Shown: positions 1-8,773 of the stretch, piece by piece | Numbering within the stretch: position 1 is the first letter of the stretch | Layout: every line of letters begins with the position of its first letter | Origin: Opitutaceae bacterium | GTDB taxonomy: Bacteria; Verrucomicrobiota; Verrucomicrobiia; Opitutales; Opitutaceae | Assembly (NCBI GenBank): GCA_003164715.1 | Contig: PLTZ01000009.1 | Coordinates: 62,001 to 126,000 of the forward strand | DNA: 64,000 nucleotides | Direction: 5' to 3' | Notes under the pieces: generated by a model | The model's input: the letters and a program-made list of their open reading frames with translations, nothing else | Told to the model about the DNA's origin: nothing | Database searches by the model: none | Position numbers and translations under genes: made by a program

Positions 1-1
1 A

Positions 2-383
2 GACCTGGAAGGATGTGCTCAACGTGAGGAAGCTGGGGGGGCAGATCCGGGCCGCGGCGGGCGGGGGCAATCTCCACGCCGAATGCGTGATGACGCTGGT
101 GCGCTGCGGTTCGGATCCGGTGCGCCTGTCTCTGGTGCGGCTCGAGCCCCGGACCGGCCGCAGCCACCAGCTCAGGGTCCAGTGCGCCAAGCGGGGGCTC
201 CCGATCGTCGGCGACAGGACCTACGGCGATTTCGCGGCCAACCGCGAGTTCGCCAGGGGGGGCAGGCCGAAGCGGATGTTTCTCCACTCTCTCGCCATCG
301 CCTTCAAGTACGACTTCGGGGGCAAGGAATTTGAGTTCTCGGCCACCGCGCCCCTTCCTCCCGAGTTTGGGATCATCGGTTGA
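2..383 (+). CDS. RluA-family RNA pseudouridine synthase, C-terminal part (5' end outside window)
   Basis: The reading frame is open from the window edge, so the start lies upstream. The visible 126 or so residues end an RluA/RluD-type pseudouridine synthase, which isomerises uridine to pseudouridine in rRNA or tRNA. The diagnostic late motif EPRTGRSHQLRV, followed by GLPIVGDRTYG, is intact; in this family these residues line the active-site cleft. The catalytic Asp region (HRLDxxTSG) must lie upstream and cannot be checked. The C-terminus (FSATAPLPPEF) matches the family's usual end. The family call is firm; the RNA target cannot be told. Confidence 0.88.
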   Translation, partial: TWKDVLNVRKLGGQIRAAAGGGNLHAECVMTLVRCGSDPVRLSLVRLEPRTGRSHQLRVQCAKRGLPIVGDRTYGDFAANREFARGGRPKRMFLHSLAIAFKYDFGGKEFEFSATAPLPPEFGIIG

Positions 384-450
384 GATCTTCATGGACGGCT
401 AGGCCCGTTTTTGGCAGGGTCGACGCTCCCGTTCGCGCGCCAATCCCTCC

Positions 451-1491
451 ATGATCCTGCCCAAGTCCAACCGCCTCACTCCCGAACAGATTGCGGAAGT
501 CACCACGATCGTCAGCGAGTTTGGGTGCTCGATCCAGCCCATCGTGGGAGCCGTCCGGACGATCTATGCGATTGTGGGCGACGAGCGGGATGAGTTGATG
601 ATCAACCGCCTGGAGGGGCTCGACTACGTCGAGCGGATCGACCGGATCCAGTCCCCCTTCAAGCTGATGGACCGCAGGTCGGACCTCGCGAGCCACCGGA
701 TCACGATCGGAGGGGTGACGCTTGGCGAGGAGCTGGTGGTCATTGCCGGCCAGTGCACCATCGACCCTAAGAATCCCAATTACTTCCTGGAGACCGCGGC
801 GGCGGTGAAGGAGGCGGGCGCCCATGTCCTGCGCGGCGGCGTCTGGAAGCCCCGGACCAATCCCTACACCTTCCAGGGCGACAGCAAGTCGATCGAGATC
901 CTGATGGAGGCCTCGCGCATCACCGGACTGCCGGTCGACACGGAGGTGATGGACGAGGAGCAGCTCAAGGTCGCGCTCGGGGCCGGCGTCCAGATGCTCC
1001 AGGTCGGGGCCCGCAACGCGCTCAACTACTCGCTCCTGCGCTCGATAGGCCGCGCCGTCGCGAAGCGCGGAACGATCGTCCTTCTCAAGCGCAGCCTGCA
1101 CATGGGCTCCCTGAGCGAGTTCATCTCCGCTGCGGAGTACGTCGCGGCCTTCGGCAACCCGAACATCGTCCTCTGCCCGAGGGGCACGGCTCCGGCGCTG
1201 GACGGATACCGCAACCAGCCGGACGAGAGCATCACGCCCCTGCTCAAGGAGAAGACCTGGGCGCCCGTGGTGGTCGACCCGTCGCATTCGGTGGGCAGGG
1301 CGTCCTACGTGCCCGCCTGCGCGCTCGCCGCGGTCGCGTACGGTGCGGACGGCCTGTTGATCGAGGCGCACGTGGAGCCGAGCCACGGGATCGGCGACGA
1401 TCCCAAGCAGGCGCTGACGCCCGCCGTGCTCGCCGAGACGGTGGCCCAGGCGAAGCAGATCTGGTCCCTTCGTCACCGTGCGGTCGCTTAG
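451..1491 (+). CDS. aroF: 3-deoxy-7-phosphoheptulonate (DAHP) synthase, type I-beta
   Basis: This enzyme condenses phosphoenolpyruvate with erythrose 4-phosphate, the first step of the shikimate pathway, in the cytosol. The 346-residue protein has an N-terminal ferredoxin-like domain (about 1-70), typical of the Thermotoga/Bacillus I-beta class and often a feedback-inhibition module. The TIM barrel follows, with LRGGVWKPRTNPYTFQG (127-143), VGARNALNYSLL, VLLKRSL, the CPRG segment and the metal-binding VVDPSHSVG. The length is normal. The ATG at 451 gives the complete regulatory domain. The next gene overlaps its end by 14 nt, suggesting coupled translation. Confidence 0.95.
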   Translation: MILPKSNRLTPEQIAEVTTIVSEFGCSIQPIVGAVRTIYAIVGDERDELMINRLEGLDYVERIDRIQSPFKLMDRRSDLASHRITIGGVTLGEELVVIAGQCTIDPKNPNYFLETAAAVKEAGAHVLRGGVWKPRTNPYTFQGDSKSIEILMEASRITGLPVDTEVMDEEQLKVALGAGVQMLQVGARNALNYSLLRSIGRAVAKRGTIVLLKRSLHMGSLSEFISAAEYVAAFGNPNIVLCPRGTAPALDGYRNQPDESITPLLKEKTWAPVVVDPSHSVGRASYVPACALAAVAYGADGLLIEAHVEPSHGIGDDPKQALTPAVLAETVAQAKQIWSLRHRAVA

Positions 1492-1978
1492 ACGACCCGA
1501 CGAGAAGCTTGCCGGCTGCATGTGGCTGGCGCGCTTCATCGACAAGGCGCGCCGCCATTCTGACGGGACGCTGCCGGCCGATTTCCAGGGCGCGTTCTGC
1601 AGCCCGATGGGGATCGACGGCGTGTTCTTCGCGCATTTCAAGCTGACGAAGGAGGAGATCCTACCCGCCATCGAGCGCGAGGGATCGGACGAGGCAATCG
1701 GCCTTTGGTTCTCGCGCCGCCCCGATTCGGGCGAGGAGAGGATCCGGGAGTGGAACCTGCTCGCGCCGAAGATCGGAATGCCCGGCCAACCCTCCCATCG
1801 CATCTTTGCGTGGGGCCTGAAGCACCTGTACGCCGGCTGCACCGACCCCAGAGTCAACAGCGGGTTCACGGCCATCGCCTGGGACGAGGGTTTCCTCGAC
1901 GAGGTGTGCCCCGAAGGGGCTGTCCGGCCGCCGGATCCTGCTATGTCGGACTCGGGCAAGCCTCCCGTGGGACACTAG
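1478..1978 (+). CDS. DUF5069 domain-containing protein
   Basis: A 166-residue protein of unknown function that I recognise as DUF5069 from the opening GCMWLARFIDKARRH, then LPADFQGAF, and the later tryptophan-rich WNLLAPKIGMPGQPSHRIFAWG. It has no signal peptide or membrane segment, so it is probably cytosolic. The GTG start at 1478 overlaps the aroF 3' end by 14 nt and it is transcribed with aroF. The last 20 residues are proline-rich and less conserved in character. DUF5069 proteins seem frequent in Verrucomicrobiota and Planctomycetes, which supports the taxonomic guess; no activity can be assigned. Confidence 0.8.
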   Translation: MRSLRRPDEKLAGCMWLARFIDKARRHSDGTLPADFQGAFCSPMGIDGVFFAHFKLTKEEILPAIEREGSDEAIGLWFSRRPDSGEERIREWNLLAPKIGMPGQPSHRIFAWGLKHLYAGCTDPRVNSGFTAIAWDEGFLDEVCPEGAVRPPDPAMSDSGKPPVGH

Positions 1979-1994
1979 GGCATCCGACGGCGCC

Positions 1995-2750
1995 ATGGAA
2001 CATTCCGACCTGGTCAAGCGGTACCTTTCGGGTCCCGGAATCGAGATCGGGGCGTTCAAGACGCCGATACCCGGGATCAAGCCGGTGTACCTGGACCGGT
2101 TTTCCAACTACGCCGGGGAGCCGACCCTGGCGGACTACTACGGCGACGCGTGCGAGCTGCCCTTCTTTGATTCCTCGGTGCCGTTCGTGGCCACGTCGCA
2201 CGTCCTGGAGCACGTGGCGAACCCGCTCCTGGCGCTTGCGGAATGGTTCCGGGTCACGAGGCACGGCGGGATCCTCTACATGGTGGTTCCCGACCGGCGC
2301 AGGACCTTTGACCGGGCGCGCCCCCTGACCGACCCGAATCACATGCTTGACGACTACAACAACCGGGTCACGCAGTCGGACGGGACCCATATCGATGACT
2401 TTACGTTCGGCATCGACTGGTCGATCTTCTCCCCCTCGACGCCGCCGGAGCGGGAGCGCGAGGCGCGACAGGAGCTGGCCTCAACCTACCACGCCAGCGC
2501 CAAGGCCGGGTTCGAGATCAACATCCATTTCCACACATTCGAGAGCGCGAGCCTCCTCGAGCTGATTCGCATCGGGAACCGCGCGGGGGTGTGGAACGGG
2601 CGAATCGACGTCCTCCAGGTGGTCGAGGCGTTTCCCGATTCAAATCCGATCGGCTTCCTGGCCGTCGCGAGAGTGAAGAAGCCGATCGGCGCCCGCTGGC
2701 GCGCCCTTTTTTCAAGGAAGGGCCTGAGGAGCGACGCGCGAAGGCCCTGA
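1995..2750 (+). CDS. SAM-dependent methyltransferase, class I
   Basis: A 251-residue soluble protein with the SAM-binding Rossmann signature. GIEIGAFKTPI (about 17-27) stands for motif I, LPFFDSSVPFVATSHVLEHV (about 53-72) holds the acidic and post-II elements, and HGGILYMVVPDRR (about 89-101) is motif IV. The SHVLEHV segment is typical of the Methyltransf_11/23 type seen in ubiquinone- and polysaccharide-linked methylases. The substrate cannot be inferred. It follows DUF5069 by 16 nt and is probably the last gene of the aroF transcript, since a terminator-like hairpin follows at once. Confidence 0.82.
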   Translation: MEHSDLVKRYLSGPGIEIGAFKTPIPGIKPVYLDRFSNYAGEPTLADYYGDACELPFFDSSVPFVATSHVLEHVANPLLALAEWFRVTRHGGILYMVVPDRRRTFDRARPLTDPNHMLDDYNNRVTQSDGTHIDDFTFGIDWSIFSPSTPPEREREARQELASTYHASAKAGFEINIHFHTFESASLLELIRIGNRAGVWNGRIDVLQVVEAFPDSNPIGFLAVARVKKPIGARWRALFSRKGLRSDARRP

Positions 2751-2754
2751 TCGG

Positions 2755-2786
2755 GGCAGGGGAGGGTCACGCCGCTCCCTGCCTTT
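2755..2786 (+). terminator. Probable rho-independent terminator after the methyltransferase gene
   Basis: GGCAGGGGAG at 2755-2764 pairs with CTCCCTGCC at 2775-2783, with one bulged G and a 10-nt loop, and is followed by TTTCGTCCT. It lies 4 nt past the stop codon of the plus-strand methyltransferase gene. The T-run is short, so termination may be partial. Confidence 0.5.
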
Positions 2787-3093
2787 CGTCCTGGAATCCC
2801 CCGACAAGGGCATGTGCTATTGCGGATGCTCCGCATGACCACCCCATGGAGATTGCCCCGCCGCGGCTGGCGCCCCTGCAGCGAATCAGGGCGGCTGGGC
2901 GCCGCCGCTCAGGAAGGCTGCGGCGCTCATGGGCCTCGGCTTCCGCCAGGTGTGCTGAGGGCGGCCGGTGGGGGAATCGGCGCCGGGCGCCGATTGGAGA
3001 GTCGCATCTGCCCGGTAATCTCCCCGGAGCGGGCCTTCCTTCGGGATGGGCGTTGGCCCCCCATCCCGCGCGTCGGGCCGCCTGGCCCGGGAC
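2787..3093. other. Intergenic region between convergent genes with two inverted repeats
   Basis: No credible coding potential here. There are two perfect 9-bp inverted repeats: AATCGGCGC/GCGCCGATT (2975-2983 and 2987-2995, 3-nt loop) and CGGGATGGG/CCCATCCCG (3042-3050 and 3060-3068, 9-nt loop). The second lies 26 nt beyond the mutS stop codon and could stabilise or end the mutS mRNA, though neither repeat has a T-tract on either strand. Confidence 0.4.
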
Positions 3094-5640
3094 CTAGAGC
3101 AGGTCGAGCTGGCTCGTGTCGGCCGGCGCCACAGTGATCTTCTTCTTCGGGCGCGCCTGCGGGGCCGGGAGCGAGACGGTCGAATCATCCCCCTCGAGCC
3201 GGGTCAGGATCGCCTTCGCCCGTTCGATGACGGCCGGGGGCAGTCCGGCCAGCCTCGCGACCTGGATGCCGTAGCTGCGGTCCGCCGCGCCGGGCACGAC
3301 CCGCCTCACAAAGACGATGTCGTCGTTCCACTCCTTCACGGCGACCGAGAGGTTGCGCAGCCGTGGCAGGTGCTTGTCGAGCTGCGTCAGCTCCTGGTAG
3401 TGCGTGGCGAAGAGGGTGCGGGGGCCGCGGACGGGGTCGCGGTGGAGGTGCTCGACCACCGCCCACGCGATGCTGAGCCCGTCGTAGGTCGAGGTCCCGC
3501 GGCCGATCTCGTCGAGGATGATGAGCGAGCGGTCCGTGGCGTTGTTCAGGATGTTGGCCGTTTCGTTCATCTCGACCATGAACGTCGAGTTGCCCCTCGC
3601 CAGGTCGTCGCTCGCGCCGACCCTCGAGAATATCCTGTCGACGACCCCGAACCGGCACGACTTGGCGGGGACCCAGGAGCCGACCTGCGCCATGAGGACG
3701 ATAAGCGCGACCTGGCGGATGTAGGTCGACTTGCCCGCCATGTTCGGTCCGGTGATGAGGGCGATCTGGGCGTCGTCGCACGCGAGCGCGGTGTCGTTCG
3801 GGACGAAGGACGGGGAGGCCCCGCCGGCGCCCTCCTGGCGGAAGCCCTGCTCGACCACGGGGTGGCGCCCGTCCGTGATCTCGAGGGCGTCGCCCCCGTC
3901 GATCTCGGGGCGGCAGTAGCCCCAGTCCCTCGCGATCGCGGCCCAGCCCGCGAGCACGTCGATCTCGGCCAGCGCGTCGGCGGTCTGCGACAGCGTCTGC
4001 GACTCGGCGAGCACGGCCGCGATCAGCGCATCGAGGATCTCCTTCTCGCGCAGCAGCGCGTTGTCCTCGGCGTGGAGGATCTCGCGCTCCTTCTGCCTGA
4101 GCGCGTCGGTCACGTAGCGCTCGCCCCCCACGGTCGTCTGCCGGCGCACGTAGTCGGGCGGGACGAGGTGGAGGTTGGCCTTGGTGATCTCGATGTAGTA
4201 GCCGAAATTATTCGTGTACCGGACCTTCAGGCTCCGGATCCCGGTGCGCTCCTGCTCGCCGCGCTCGAGGTCCGCAAGCCACGCCTTGTTGCCGCTCATG
4301 AGCGCGCGCATCCGGTCGAGCTGCGGGTCGTAGCCCTCCCTGACGAAGTTGCCCTCGGAGACGTCCGCCGGCGGTTCGTCGGCGAGGGCGGCCGCGAGGA
4401 GGTCCCGCAGCCCAGGAAGCTCGTGGATGCGCCCGCGAACGCCGTCGGCGTTCGGCCCGATAGCGCGCAGTTCCGCGGAGATCTGCGGGACGCGGGAGAG
4501 CGTGTCGCGCACCCCGCACAGCTCGCGGGGGTTGCGCAGGCGGTTCTGCAGCCTTCCTAGGATGCGCGGGATGTCCCGGACCCCCCGCAGGAACTCGCAG
4601 AGGCCGGCCAGGCGGGCGGGCTGCGCGATGAACTCGCCCACGAGGGCGTGGCGCCGGCGCACCTCCTCCAGGTCGAGGCCGGGCGCCGCGAGCCAGCGCT
4701 CGAGGAGCCTCGCGCCTGCGGCCGTCGAGGTCCGGTCCATCGTGGCGAGGAGCGAGCCCTGCCGGCCGCCGCGGACGGAGGAGAAGATCTCCAAGTTGCG
4801 CAGCGTGGCCGGGTCCAAGAGGAGGGTCCGGGCGCTGCGGTACTCCTGGAGGCCGCGCAGGTTCTCGGGGCGCGCGCACAGGTTGTCGGTCGCGTAGCCG
4901 ACGAGCGCACCCGCCGGCCCCAGCGCGGGATGGTCGCTCTCAAGGCCGAAGCCCTGGAGGTTGAGGACGCCGATCGCCTGCGCGACGGCGAGCGCGCCCG
5001 CGGCCGTCTCGAAGCGGTACGCCGGGAGCTCGGTCAAGGTCCGGCCCGCGGCGAACGCGTGCAGGGCGTGGACCGGGGCCTCTTCGTGCGGCGCCACCCT
5101 CCAGCGCTCGACCTCGCCCTCCGGGGCGAGGAGCTCGGCCGGGTCGAGCGACGCGAGAAGCGGCAGCAGGTCCCCGATCCGCGGCGCCGTCGCCACCTTG
5201 AACTCGCCGGTCGACAGCTCGATCCACGCGGCGTGGAGGCCCCGCTTGTCCAGGGCCACGGCGCAGAGGTAGCGGTTGCGCGCCGCCTCCAGCTGGCTTG
5301 CGGAGAGCGTGGTGCCGGGGCTCAGGATGCGGGTGAGCTTCCTGCGGACGAGGCGCCCCGGCTGGGCCGGCTCGTCCTGGTCGCAGATCGCGACCTTCTT
5401 GCCCGCGGCCAGGAGCTTGCCGATGTAGGCCTCGGCGGCGTGATGGGGCAGCCCGGCCATCGGATGCTCCTGGCGTTTGGTGAGCGCAAGGCCCAGGAGC
5501 CGCGAGGCCACGAGCGCGTCGTCAAAGAAGAGCTCGTAGAAGTCGCCCAGGCGGAAGAGCAGGAGCGTGTCCCTCGGCAGCCCGCGCTTCACCTCGAAGT
5601 ACTGCTGCATCATCGGGGTGAGTTTCTGGGGTTCGGCCAT
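3094..5640 (-). CDS. mutS: DNA mismatch repair protein MutS
   Basis: The 848-residue mismatch-recognition ATPase. The N-terminus has the mismatch-binding domain: TPMMQQYFEVKRG, then LLFRLGDFYELFFDDA, the family's Gly-Asp-Phe-Tyr-Glu stretch. Domains II and III (connector, lever, clamp) follow. The ATPase carries Walker A GPNMAGKSTYIRQ (about 630), Walker B DEIGRGTSTYDG and the ATH switch (FATHYQELT). The full family length is present and no key residue is missing. It is transcribed alone, divergent from the esterase gene, with 82 nt between starts. The C-terminal tail is short and basic (RPKKKITV). Confidence 0.97.
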   Translation of the reverse strand: MAEPQKLTPMMQQYFEVKRGLPRDTLLLFRLGDFYELFFDDALVASRLLGLALTKRQEHPMAGLPHHAAEAYIGKLLAAGKKVAICDQDEPAQPGRLVRRKLTRILSPGTTLSASQLEAARNRYLCAVALDKRGLHAAWIELSTGEFKVATAPRIGDLLPLLASLDPAELLAPEGEVERWRVAPHEEAPVHALHAFAAGRTLTELPAYRFETAAGALAVAQAIGVLNLQGFGLESDHPALGPAGALVGYATDNLCARPENLRGLQEYRSARTLLLDPATLRNLEIFSSVRGGRQGSLLATMDRTSTAAGARLLERWLAAPGLDLEEVRRRHALVGEFIAQPARLAGLCEFLRGVRDIPRILGRLQNRLRNPRELCGVRDTLSRVPQISAELRAIGPNADGVRGRIHELPGLRDLLAAALADEPPADVSEGNFVREGYDPQLDRMRALMSGNKAWLADLERGEQERTGIRSLKVRYTNNFGYYIEITKANLHLVPPDYVRRQTTVGGERYVTDALRQKEREILHAEDNALLREKEILDALIAAVLAESQTLSQTADALAEIDVLAGWAAIARDWGYCRPEIDGGDALEITDGRHPVVEQGFRQEGAGGASPSFVPNDTALACDDAQIALITGPNMAGKSTYIRQVALIVLMAQVGSWVPAKSCRFGVVDRIFSRVGASDDLARGNSTFMVEMNETANILNNATDRSLIILDEIGRGTSTYDGLSIAWAVVEHLHRDPVRGPRTLFATHYQELTQLDKHLPRLRNLSVAVKEWNDDIVFVRRVVPGAADRSYGIQVARLAGLPPAVIERAKAILTRLEGDDSTVSLPAPQARPKKKITVAPADTSQLDLL

Positions 5641-5722
5641 CGGACGCCATTCGAACCCCCAAATTTGCAGAATTCAATGTTGGAGCGACGCGGGCCGCGG
5701 GCACAGTGGGGGCTGATCCGCC

Positions 5723-6520
5723 ATGGCCTCCCGTTCCGACACCGCCGTCGTCGCGCTTGCCCACAGGGACCTCGGGGGCGAGGGCGCCCCGCCGTTCGTG
5801 CTCCTGCACGGGATGCTGGGCTCCTCGCGCAACTGGCAGACGGCCGGGCGCGCCCTAGCCGCGTCCCGGAGGGTCTACGCGCTCGACCTGCGCAACCACG
5901 GGATGTCGCCCCATGCCGACCGGATGGGGTACGCAGCGATGGCGGCCGACGTGGTGGCGTGGCTTGACGCCCACGGGGTCGACCGGGCGGAGCTCCTCGG
6001 GCACAGCATGGGAGGGAAGGTGGCGATGCTCCTCGCCTGCAGGCACCCCGGCCGGGTGAGCCGGCTGATTGCGGTGGACGTGGCCCCGAAGGACTATGAC
6101 TGGCCCGCCCACAGGTTGGAGTTCGAGGCGATGAACGAGCTCGACCTGGGGAACCTCAAGTCGAGGGCCGAGGCGGAGACGCGGTTTGGGGCCCGGGTCC
6201 TGGGATGGTCCATGAGGAAGTTCTTGGCCACGAACCTCGAGAGGACCCCGGAGGGGGGCTTTAGGTGGCAGATCAACCTGCCGGCGATCACCGCGGCGCT
6301 CCCTGAGCTGGAGCGCGACCCGCTCGCGCCGGGGGACCGCTTCGGCGGCCCCGCGCTCTTCATCTCCGGGGGCAAGTCGGCCTACGTGCAGCCGGAGGAC
6401 CGCCCGGCGATCCTCGCGCATTTTCCCTCGGCCCGGATCGAGGTGATCGCGGGCTCCGGCCACAATCCCCACATCGAGGCCAGGGAGGCCTTCGTCAGGG
6501 CCGTCGCCTCCGGGGCGTGA
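5723..6520 (+). CDS. Alpha/beta-fold hydrolase (YbfF-like esterase)
   Basis: A 265-residue alpha/beta hydrolase without a signal peptide. The oxyanion region is VLLHGMLGSSRNW (about 29-41). The nucleophile elbow GHSMGG (about 93-98) carries the catalytic Ser, and the catalytic His is in GSGHNPHIE near the C-terminus. The LDLRNHGMSPH segment and overall pattern match the YbfF/ABHD11 subgroup of acyl esterases. The substrate is unknown. It is monocistronic: divergent from mutS and convergent with dxs, with only 11 nt between stop codons and no visible terminator. Confidence 0.87.
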   Translation: MASRSDTAVVALAHRDLGGEGAPPFVLLHGMLGSSRNWQTAGRALAASRRVYALDLRNHGMSPHADRMGYAAMAADVVAWLDAHGVDRAELLGHSMGGKVAMLLACRHPGRVSRLIAVDVAPKDYDWPAHRLEFEAMNELDLGNLKSRAEAETRFGARVLGWSMRKFLATNLERTPEGGFRWQINLPAITAALPELERDPLAPGDRFGGPALFISGGKSAYVQPEDRPAILAHFPSARIEVIAGSGHNPHIEAREAFVRAVASGA

Positions 6521-6531
6521 CGGGCCCCCGC

Positions 6532-8457
6532 TCAGGCTCCGGCCTCGACCCGCTCGGCGCTCAGGCGCTTCCAGCGTTCGAGCACGCGCCGGTACAGGTC
6601 GTCCGGCGAGAGTCCGTAGGCGGCACGCAGCGATTCGACCCCCGAACCGTGCTCGACGAACTTGTCGGGCCAGCCGATCCGCTCGACGCAGGCCGGACAG
6701 TCCGCCTCCTGGAGGGCCTCGAGGACCGCGCTCCCAAAGCCCCCCGTCAGCGCGTGGTCCTCCATCGTCACGATCAGCGGCACGACCGTCGCCTGGCTGA
6801 GCAGGAGCGTCCGGTCGAGCGGCCGGATGAACCGCGCGTTCACGACGCCGACCGAAAGGTTCTCCTCCGTCCGCAGCCTCTGCGCGATCTGGAGGGCGTC
6901 GCGCACCATCGGCCCGATGGCCCAGAGGACGATGTTCGAGCCCTCCCTCAGCACCTCGGCGTGCCCGACCTCGAGGCGCTCCGGGCGGTCCTTCACCCGG
7001 ACGCCGGCCCCCGGGCCGCGCGGGTAGCGGATGAACGCCGGGGATCCCAGCTCGACGGCCGTCTGCAGCATGTCGGCCAGCTCGTCCTCGTCCTTGGGTT
7101 GCATCAGCGTGACGTTCGGGATGCACCGCAGGTAGGCGATGTCAAAGAGTCCATGGTGCGTGGGCCCGTCGTTCGGCGAGAGGCCCGCCCGGTCCATGCA
7201 GAAGGTGACCGGCAGGTTCTGGAGCGCGACGTCGTGGATGATCTGGTCGTAGGCGCGCTGAAGGAAGGTCGAGTAAATGGCGCACACGGGGCGCATGCCC
7301 TTTGCCGCCATGCCGGCCGCGAAGAGGACGGCGTGCTCCTCGGCGATGCCGACATCGAAGAACTGGCGCGGCACCTCGGCCGCGAGCTTCGAGAGCCCGG
7401 TGCCGCTCGGCATCGCCGCCGTGATGCCCACGACGCGCGGGTCCTCCTTCGCCAAGCGCGCGAGCGCCTGGCCGAACACGTCCTGGTAGGCGGGCGGGGT
7501 GCCCGGCTTTGGCGCCACGGGGTCGCCCGTGACGGGGTCGAAGCCCCCCACGCCGTGGAACTTTTCGGGCGAGTTGAGGGCCGCATCCAGGCCCTTCCCC
7601 TTCATCGTCATCACGTGGATCAGGACCGGGACGTCGCTCTGCTTGGCGAACTCGAGGTTCTTCTGGAGTTCCTCCAGGTTGTGGCCGTCGATGGGGCCGA
7701 TGTAGCGGAGCCCGAACTTCTCGAACAGGCTCGAATTCACGAAGAAGTCCTTGGTCTCGCGCTTCCACTTGACCCAGAGCTGGTTCATCTCGTGGCCGTG
7801 GGGCAGCCCCGTGAAGAACTTCTCGAGGTCGTGGTGGATCCGGTTGTAGGTCGTGCTGGTGCTCAGCCGGTTGAGGTACTTCGCCATGGCGCCCACGTTG
7901 CGGGCGATGGACCACTGGTTGTCGTTGAGGACGACGATGAGGCGCTTGGTCGACGTGACGACGTTGTTGAGCGCCTCGAGCGTGATGCCGCACGTGAACG
8001 CGGCGTCGCCGCAGACCGCGACCACGTGCTCGCCCGTCCCCTTCAGGTCGCGCGCAGTGGCCATGCCGAGCGCGGCGCTGAGCGCCGTCCCGGCGTGCCC
8101 CGCGCCGAACGCGTCGTGGGGGCTCTCGGGGCGGTAGAGGAAGCCGCTTGCGCCGCCGCTTCGGCGCAGCTTGCGGAAGAAGTCCCCGCCCCGGCCAGTC
8201 AGGAGCTTGTGGACGTACCCCTGGTGGGCGACGTCGAACACGAACGAGTCGCGGGGAGTGTCGAACACGCGGTGCAGCGCAATCGTGAGCTCGACGACCC
8301 CGAGGTTCGGCCCGACATGGCCCCCCTGCGTGGCGGTGACCGAGATGATCTCGTCCCGGATCTCCTGGGCGAGGCGCGGAAGGTCGGCCGGGGCCAGGGC
8401 CTTCACGTCGGCCGGTCCCCGGATGGCGTCCAGGAGTCGGGGTTGGGCGTCCTTCAT
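6532..8457 (-). CDS. dxs: 1-deoxy-D-xylulose-5-phosphate synthase
   Basis: A thiamine-diphosphate enzyme joining pyruvate and glyceraldehyde 3-phosphate, the first step of the MEP isoprenoid pathway. The 641 residues follow the Dxs plan: GGHVGPNLGVVELTIALH near the N-terminus, DVAHQGYVHKLLTGR, the ThDP-pyrophosphate motif starting GDAAFTCGITLEALNN (Cys where most Dxs have Gly or Ala), then the transketolase-like pyrimidine domain with DVGIAEEHAVLFAAGMA and the catalytic Glu. The start overlaps the xseB stop as ATGA, so the two are co-translated, as in many bacteria with an xseB-dxs pair. Confidence 0.96.
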   Translation of the reverse strand: MKDAQPRLLDAIRGPADVKALAPADLPRLAQEIRDEIISVTATQGGHVGPNLGVVELTIALHRVFDTPRDSFVFDVAHQGYVHKLLTGRGGDFFRKLRRSGGASGFLYRPESPHDAFGAGHAGTALSAALGMATARDLKGTGEHVVAVCGDAAFTCGITLEALNNVVTSTKRLIVVLNDNQWSIARNVGAMAKYLNRLSTSTTYNRIHHDLEKFFTGLPHGHEMNQLWVKWKRETKDFFVNSSLFEKFGLRYIGPIDGHNLEELQKNLEFAKQSDVPVLIHVMTMKGKGLDAALNSPEKFHGVGGFDPVTGDPVAPKPGTPPAYQDVFGQALARLAKEDPRVVGITAAMPSGTGLSKLAAEVPRQFFDVGIAEEHAVLFAAGMAAKGMRPVCAIYSTFLQRAYDQIIHDVALQNLPVTFCMDRAGLSPNDGPTHHGLFDIAYLRCIPNVTLMQPKDEDELADMLQTAVELGSPAFIRYPRGPGAGVRVKDRPERLEVGHAEVLREGSNIVLWAIGPMVRDALQIAQRLRTEENLSVGVVNARFIRPLDRTLLLSQATVVPLIVTMEDHALTGGFGSAVLEALQEADCPACVERIGWPDKFVEHGSGVESLRAAYGLSPDDLYRRVLERWKRLSAERVEAGA

Positions 8458-8699
8458 TCGCCCGGGCGCTCCGTCTCAAACTTGGTGAACGCCACGCCGT
8501 CCCTTTCCTTCTTCAGCTGTTCGATCTTGAGCTCCGCCTCCTTAAGACGGGCTTCGCAGTGCTTTAGCAACTTGTTCCCCTCCTCAAACTTAGCAAGGAG
8601 GTCGGCCAGCGGCACCTCTCCCGATTCCATGGACTCGACGATCGTCTCCAGCTTGGTGAGGGCCGTTTCGAAAGAAAGCTTCACGTCCTTGGATTCCAC
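8454..8699 (-). CDS. xseB: Exodeoxyribonuclease VII small subunit
   Basis: XseB binds XseA to form exonuclease VII, which degrades single-stranded DNA into oligonucleotides. The protein is all helical, with the family core LSFETALTKLETIVESMESG, then PLADLLAKFEEG and a charged coiled tail. I place the start at GTG 8699 (81 aa) because GGAG lies 3 nt upstream; a TTG at 8735 would add 12 residues that do not resemble XseB. It overlaps dxs by 4 nt. No xseA is in the window. Confidence 0.9.
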   Translation of the reverse strand: MESKDVKLSFETALTKLETIVESMESGEVPLADLLAKFEEGNKLLKHCEARLKEAELKIEQLKKERDGVAFTKFETERPGE

Positions 8700-8773
8700 G
8701 GTCTCCAAGATTGGTGCGCACCCCCCGCTTTTCAACCTATCTTTGGCGGGGGCGCCGCCTGCCTGCCCGGGGC

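Noticed and set aside
5641-5665. GTTCGAAT on the minus strand near 5650, suggesting a tRNA T-loop
   Set aside because: No acceptor, D or anticodon stem can be folded around it; no CCA end.
3046-5967. Long plus-strand frames opposite mutS (504 and 439 codons)
   Set aside because: Antisense shadows; mutS is complete and unmistakable on the other strand.
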